This document shows, piece after piece, positions 6,021-7,497 of a stretch of 7,497 nt of DNA. The notes below the pieces were generated by a model that was given only the letters and a program-made list of their open reading frames with translations, was not told the origin of the DNA and searched no databases. The DNA comes from an uncultured Clostridia bacterium (GTDB lineage Bacteria; Bacillota; Clostridia; Oscillospirales; CAG-272): contig CAJONA010000060.1 of NCBI GenBank assembly GCA_905235755.1, positions 1 through 7,497 on the forward strand. The letters are read 5' to 3'. Position 1 is the stretch's first letter; each line of letters opens with the position of its first letter. Both the position numbers and the translations under genes were made by a program.

Positions 6021-6397
6021 TACGTTTTCGTTATTTCGCACACGGTGAAGCCGAGCTTCTGTTCTGCGTATTCGTTTACGGCTTTAAGCGACGCTTCGAC
6101 CTCCGAAACGGTGCCGGTTATTATTACAGTGCCGCTGAATCTGTCGACAAATCCGAGGCGCGCCGCACTCGCCTTCATGCAGAGGTCGGCGGCTATGATT
6201 GCGGTCTCGCTTGGACACAGCGTCATAATGCCTATCGCCGTCGCGCTGTACTCGACAGACGGATCGAGTCCGAGCTTGCGGTAAAGGAGCGCGTCGGGAT
6301 TTGCGATTATATGTGAAAGCGTTATCTGCTTGCCCGGTACGCTTTCCTGAATTATACGCATTTTTTCTTCATTCATGCCGAGCTTTGAAATATCCAT
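6020..6397 (-). CDS. pduU: PduU/EutS-like circularly permuted BMC shell protein
   Basis: Protein of 125 residues. Residues about 15-34 (IQESVPGKQITLSHIIANP) form the N-terminal beta-barrel segment specific to PduU/EutS, followed by YSATAIGIMTLCPSETAIIAADL and LGFVDRFSGTVIITGTVSEVEASL, and ending TVCEITKT. This is the permuted BMC arrangement, in which the strand order begins later than in PduA-type tiles and the barrel caps the hexamer pore. The N-terminus has about eight more residues than typical PduU (MDISKLGM). The ATG at 6395-6397 has GGAGGG 4 bases upstream and starts one base after the activase stop. A later Met at residue 8 or 13 is possible but has a poorer site. The function is a minor shell component, perhaps with a regulated pore. 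Confidence 0.92.
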   Translation of the reverse strand: MDISKLGMNEEKMRIIQESVPGKQITLSHIIANPDALLYRKLGLDPSVEYSATAIGIMTLCPSETAIIAADLCMKASAARLGFVDRFSGTVIITGTVSEVEASLKAVNEYAEQKLGFTVCEITKT

Positions 6398-6398
6398 T

Positions 6399-7187
6399 TT
6401 ACCCTCCGATCTGCCCGTGAAGTCCTTCGGAGTTCACGACATCCAAAAGAGTCTGCATAAGCTCTTTTGACGGCGGTTCGATGTCCTTCAGCGTGTATTC
6501 TCTGCCGAGCCCCGCGTATTTATCGGATCCTATGCGGTGATACGGCAATATGTGCATTTCCGTAACTGTGCCGAGCGATTTTGCAAATCTCGCAATATCG
6601 CGTATTTCCTCCGGCGTTGCGTTGAACGTCGGGATGACTGGCGTGCGGATTATGAGTTTTTTCGCGTTTTTCGCTATTTTTTTTGCGTTTTCGAGAATCT
6701 TCTCGTTCGGCTGAGATGTAAAAGCCTTGTGCTTTTCGCTACTGATGTGTTTTATGTCCATGAGGTAGGTGTCGAGATACGGCAGATATTTTTCTATGAC
6801 CGACCAGTCGGCAAAACCCGTCGATTCCATCGCGGTGTTTATGCCGCTCTCCTTTGCCGCTCTGAGAAGCGCCGGAGCGAACTCGGGTTGAGCGAGCGAC
6901 TCGCCGCCCGAAAGCGTCATTCCGCCGCCGGAGCGGTCGTAGTAGACGCGGTCGCGTTCGACCTCCGCCAAGACTTCCGCCACCGTGACGTCGCGGCCGA
7001 CGACTTTCGTCTTGCCTGCGAGCGTCATCAGCTCCATATCGTATCTCTGCGATTCTGGGTTGCAGCACCATTTGCATCTGAGATAGCACCCTTTGAGGAA
7101 AACTATCGTCCGTATGCCCGGTCCGTCATGGACAGAAAAGCGCTGGATGTCGAATATCCTGCCTTTTATGTTCATGTAGTCGTCCAT
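6399..7187 (-). CDS. Glycyl radical enzyme activase (radical SAM)
   Basis: Activating enzyme of the PflA family, 262 residues from the ATG at 7185-7187. It uses a 4Fe-4S cluster and S-adenosylmethionine to place the radical on the neighbouring glycyl radical enzyme. The cluster motif is CYLRCKWC (C34, C38, C41), preceded by RFSVHDGPGIRTIVFLKG, the typical N-terminal strand. The SAM-binding GGGMTLSGGES follows at about 87-97, and RTPVIP and LPYHRIG appear later. The stretch after the cluster (NPESQRYDMELMT... to VTVAEVL) is short and has no cysteines, so the ferredoxin-like insert with two further 4Fe-4S clusters seen in many dehydratase and decarboxylase activases is missing; this is the compact PFL-activase layout. 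The start overlaps the stop of the radical enzyme (TGATG) with GGGAG 7 bases upstream, consistent with translational coupling. Confidence 0.93.
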   Translation of the reverse strand: MDDYMNIKGRIFDIQRFSVHDGPGIRTIVFLKGCYLRCKWCCNPESQRYDMELMTLAGKTKVVGRDVTVAEVLAEVERDRVYYDRSGGGMTLSGGESLAQPEFAPALLRAAKESGINTAMESTGFADWSVIEKYLPYLDTYLMDIKHISSEKHKAFTSQPNEKILENAKKIAKNAKKLIIRTPVIPTFNATPEEIRDIARFAKSLGTVTEMHILPYHRIGSDKYAGLGREYTLKDIEPPSKELMQTLLDVVNSEGLHGQIGG

Positions 7188-7497
7188 CAAAACTCTCCCT
7201 GCTCCGTTCTCTTGATGATATCGTCCTGAAGCGCTCTCGAAAGAGTCGTGAACAGTGCGCTGTATCCTGCGACGCGCACGACGAGCGAACGGTACTTGTC
7301 GGGCTCTCTCTGCGCTTCGCGCAGCGTTTCGCGGCTGACGACGTTGAACTGCATGTGCGTTCCTTTTTTGTCGAAGTATCCGCGGACGAGCGCCACAAAG
7401 TTTTCAAGTCCCTGCTGTCCGGCAAGCGCCGTCGGGTGGAATTTCATGTTGAACAGCGTGCCGTTCGACGCGATGAAATGGTCGATGCGCATGATGT
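7187..7497 (-). CDS. Glycyl radical enzyme, C-terminal end (partial); likely B12-independent propanediol dehydratase
   Basis: Only the last 102 or so residues are inside the window; the frame stays open to the edge, so the internal ATG at 7490-7492 is not a start. The text contains NGTLFNMKFHPTAL and HMQFNVVS, and the glycyl radical motif VVRVAGYSALF, with the radical glycine at 7265-7267, 25 residues from the C-terminus, the normal place for the family. The catalytic-core residues (Cys and Glu loop) are outside the window, so substrate cannot be read directly. From the neighbouring aldolase and shell genes the best guess is 1,2-propanediol dehydratase, giving propionaldehyde. Glycerol dehydratase is a close alternative; choline lyase is less likely because that class lacks the aldolase. 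The stop overlaps the activase start. Confidence 0.92.
   Translation of the reverse strand, partial: IMRIDHFIASNGTLFNMKFHPTALAGQQGLENFVALVRGYFDKKGTHMQFNVVSRETLREAQREPDKYRSLVVRVAGYSALFTTLSRALQDDIIKRTEQGEF

Noticed and set aside
4854..6284. Long plus-strand open frame (476 codons)
   Set aside because: It lies antisense to the aldolase, PduV-like and PduU-like genes, all with clear family motifs on the minus strand, and its translation is Arg/Tyr/Phe-rich with no recognisable domain. It is a shadow frame.
1..7497. Choline-lyase (cut) type microcompartment
   Set aside because: That class does not carry a class II sugar-phosphate aldolase with a targeting tail, and the PduS/PduT/PduU/PduV set points to propanediol metabolism.

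Overview
This window is the interior of a glycyl-radical-enzyme-associated bacterial microcompartment (BMC) operon. All thirteen recognisable genes lie on the minus strand, so transcription runs from position 7497 towards position 1. Spacing is tight: several stop/start codons overlap (TGATG, TAATG, ATGA), and AAGGAGG-type ribosome binding sites recur. The combination of a glycyl radical enzyme, its radical-SAM activase, a fuculose-phosphate-type class II aldolase with a targeting tail, and PduS/PduT-like electron-transfer proteins matches the class usually called GRM5. That class takes L-fuculose-1-phosphate or L-rhamnulose-1-phosphate to lactaldehyde and dihydroxyacetone phosphate. It then ferments the derived 1,2-propanediol to propionaldehyde and on to propanol and propionate, without vitamin B12. 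The host is most likely an anaerobic Firmicute, probably a gut clostridium. That rests on the gene set, the strong Shine-Dalgarno sites and the A-rich intergenic stretches. I cannot name a genus.

Layout in transcription order: (1) C-terminal end of the glycyl radical enzyme, open at the window edge (7187-7497); (2) its activase (6399-7187); (3) a circularly permuted PduU/EutS-type shell protein (6020-6397); (4) a PduV/EutP-type small GTPase (5604-6020); (5) the class II aldolase with a Cys-rich linker and C-terminal encapsulation-type helix (4752-5564); (6) a GlcG/PduO-C-like protein (4248-4727); (7) a zinc-type alcohol dehydrogenase with an N-terminal encapsulation-type helix (3041-4243); (8) three single-domain BMC shell proteins in a row (2702-3016, 2388-2684, 2067-2345); (9) a 15-bp perfect stem-loop (2006-2039); (10) an EutN/CcmL-type vertex pentamer (1692-1973); (11) a PduS/RnfC-like Fe-S flavoprotein split by a -1 frame change (386-1695); (12) the first two thirds of a PduT-like tandem-BMC protein, running off the left edge (1-373). 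No gap between genes exceeds about 100 bases, and no tRNA, rRNA, CRISPR array or mobile element is visible.

How the parts fit: the aldolase, alcohol dehydrogenase and possibly the GlcG-like protein carry terminal amphipathic helices that would pack them inside the shell. The shell is built from hexamer (PduA-like and two variants), PduU-like, PduT-like and pentamer subunits. The alcohol dehydrogenase would recycle NADH to NAD+ inside, and PduS with PduT offers a redox route across the shell. The CoA-acylating aldehyde dehydrogenase (PduP-like) and phosphotransacylase (PduL-like) expected for the pathway are not in the window and presumably lie beyond one edge.

The points most worth a second look are the pduS-like frame change, which sits exactly on a T TTA AAG heptamer; the GNRA-capped stem-loop between shell hexamer and pentamer genes; and the tandem-repeat Cys-rich linker in the aldolase.
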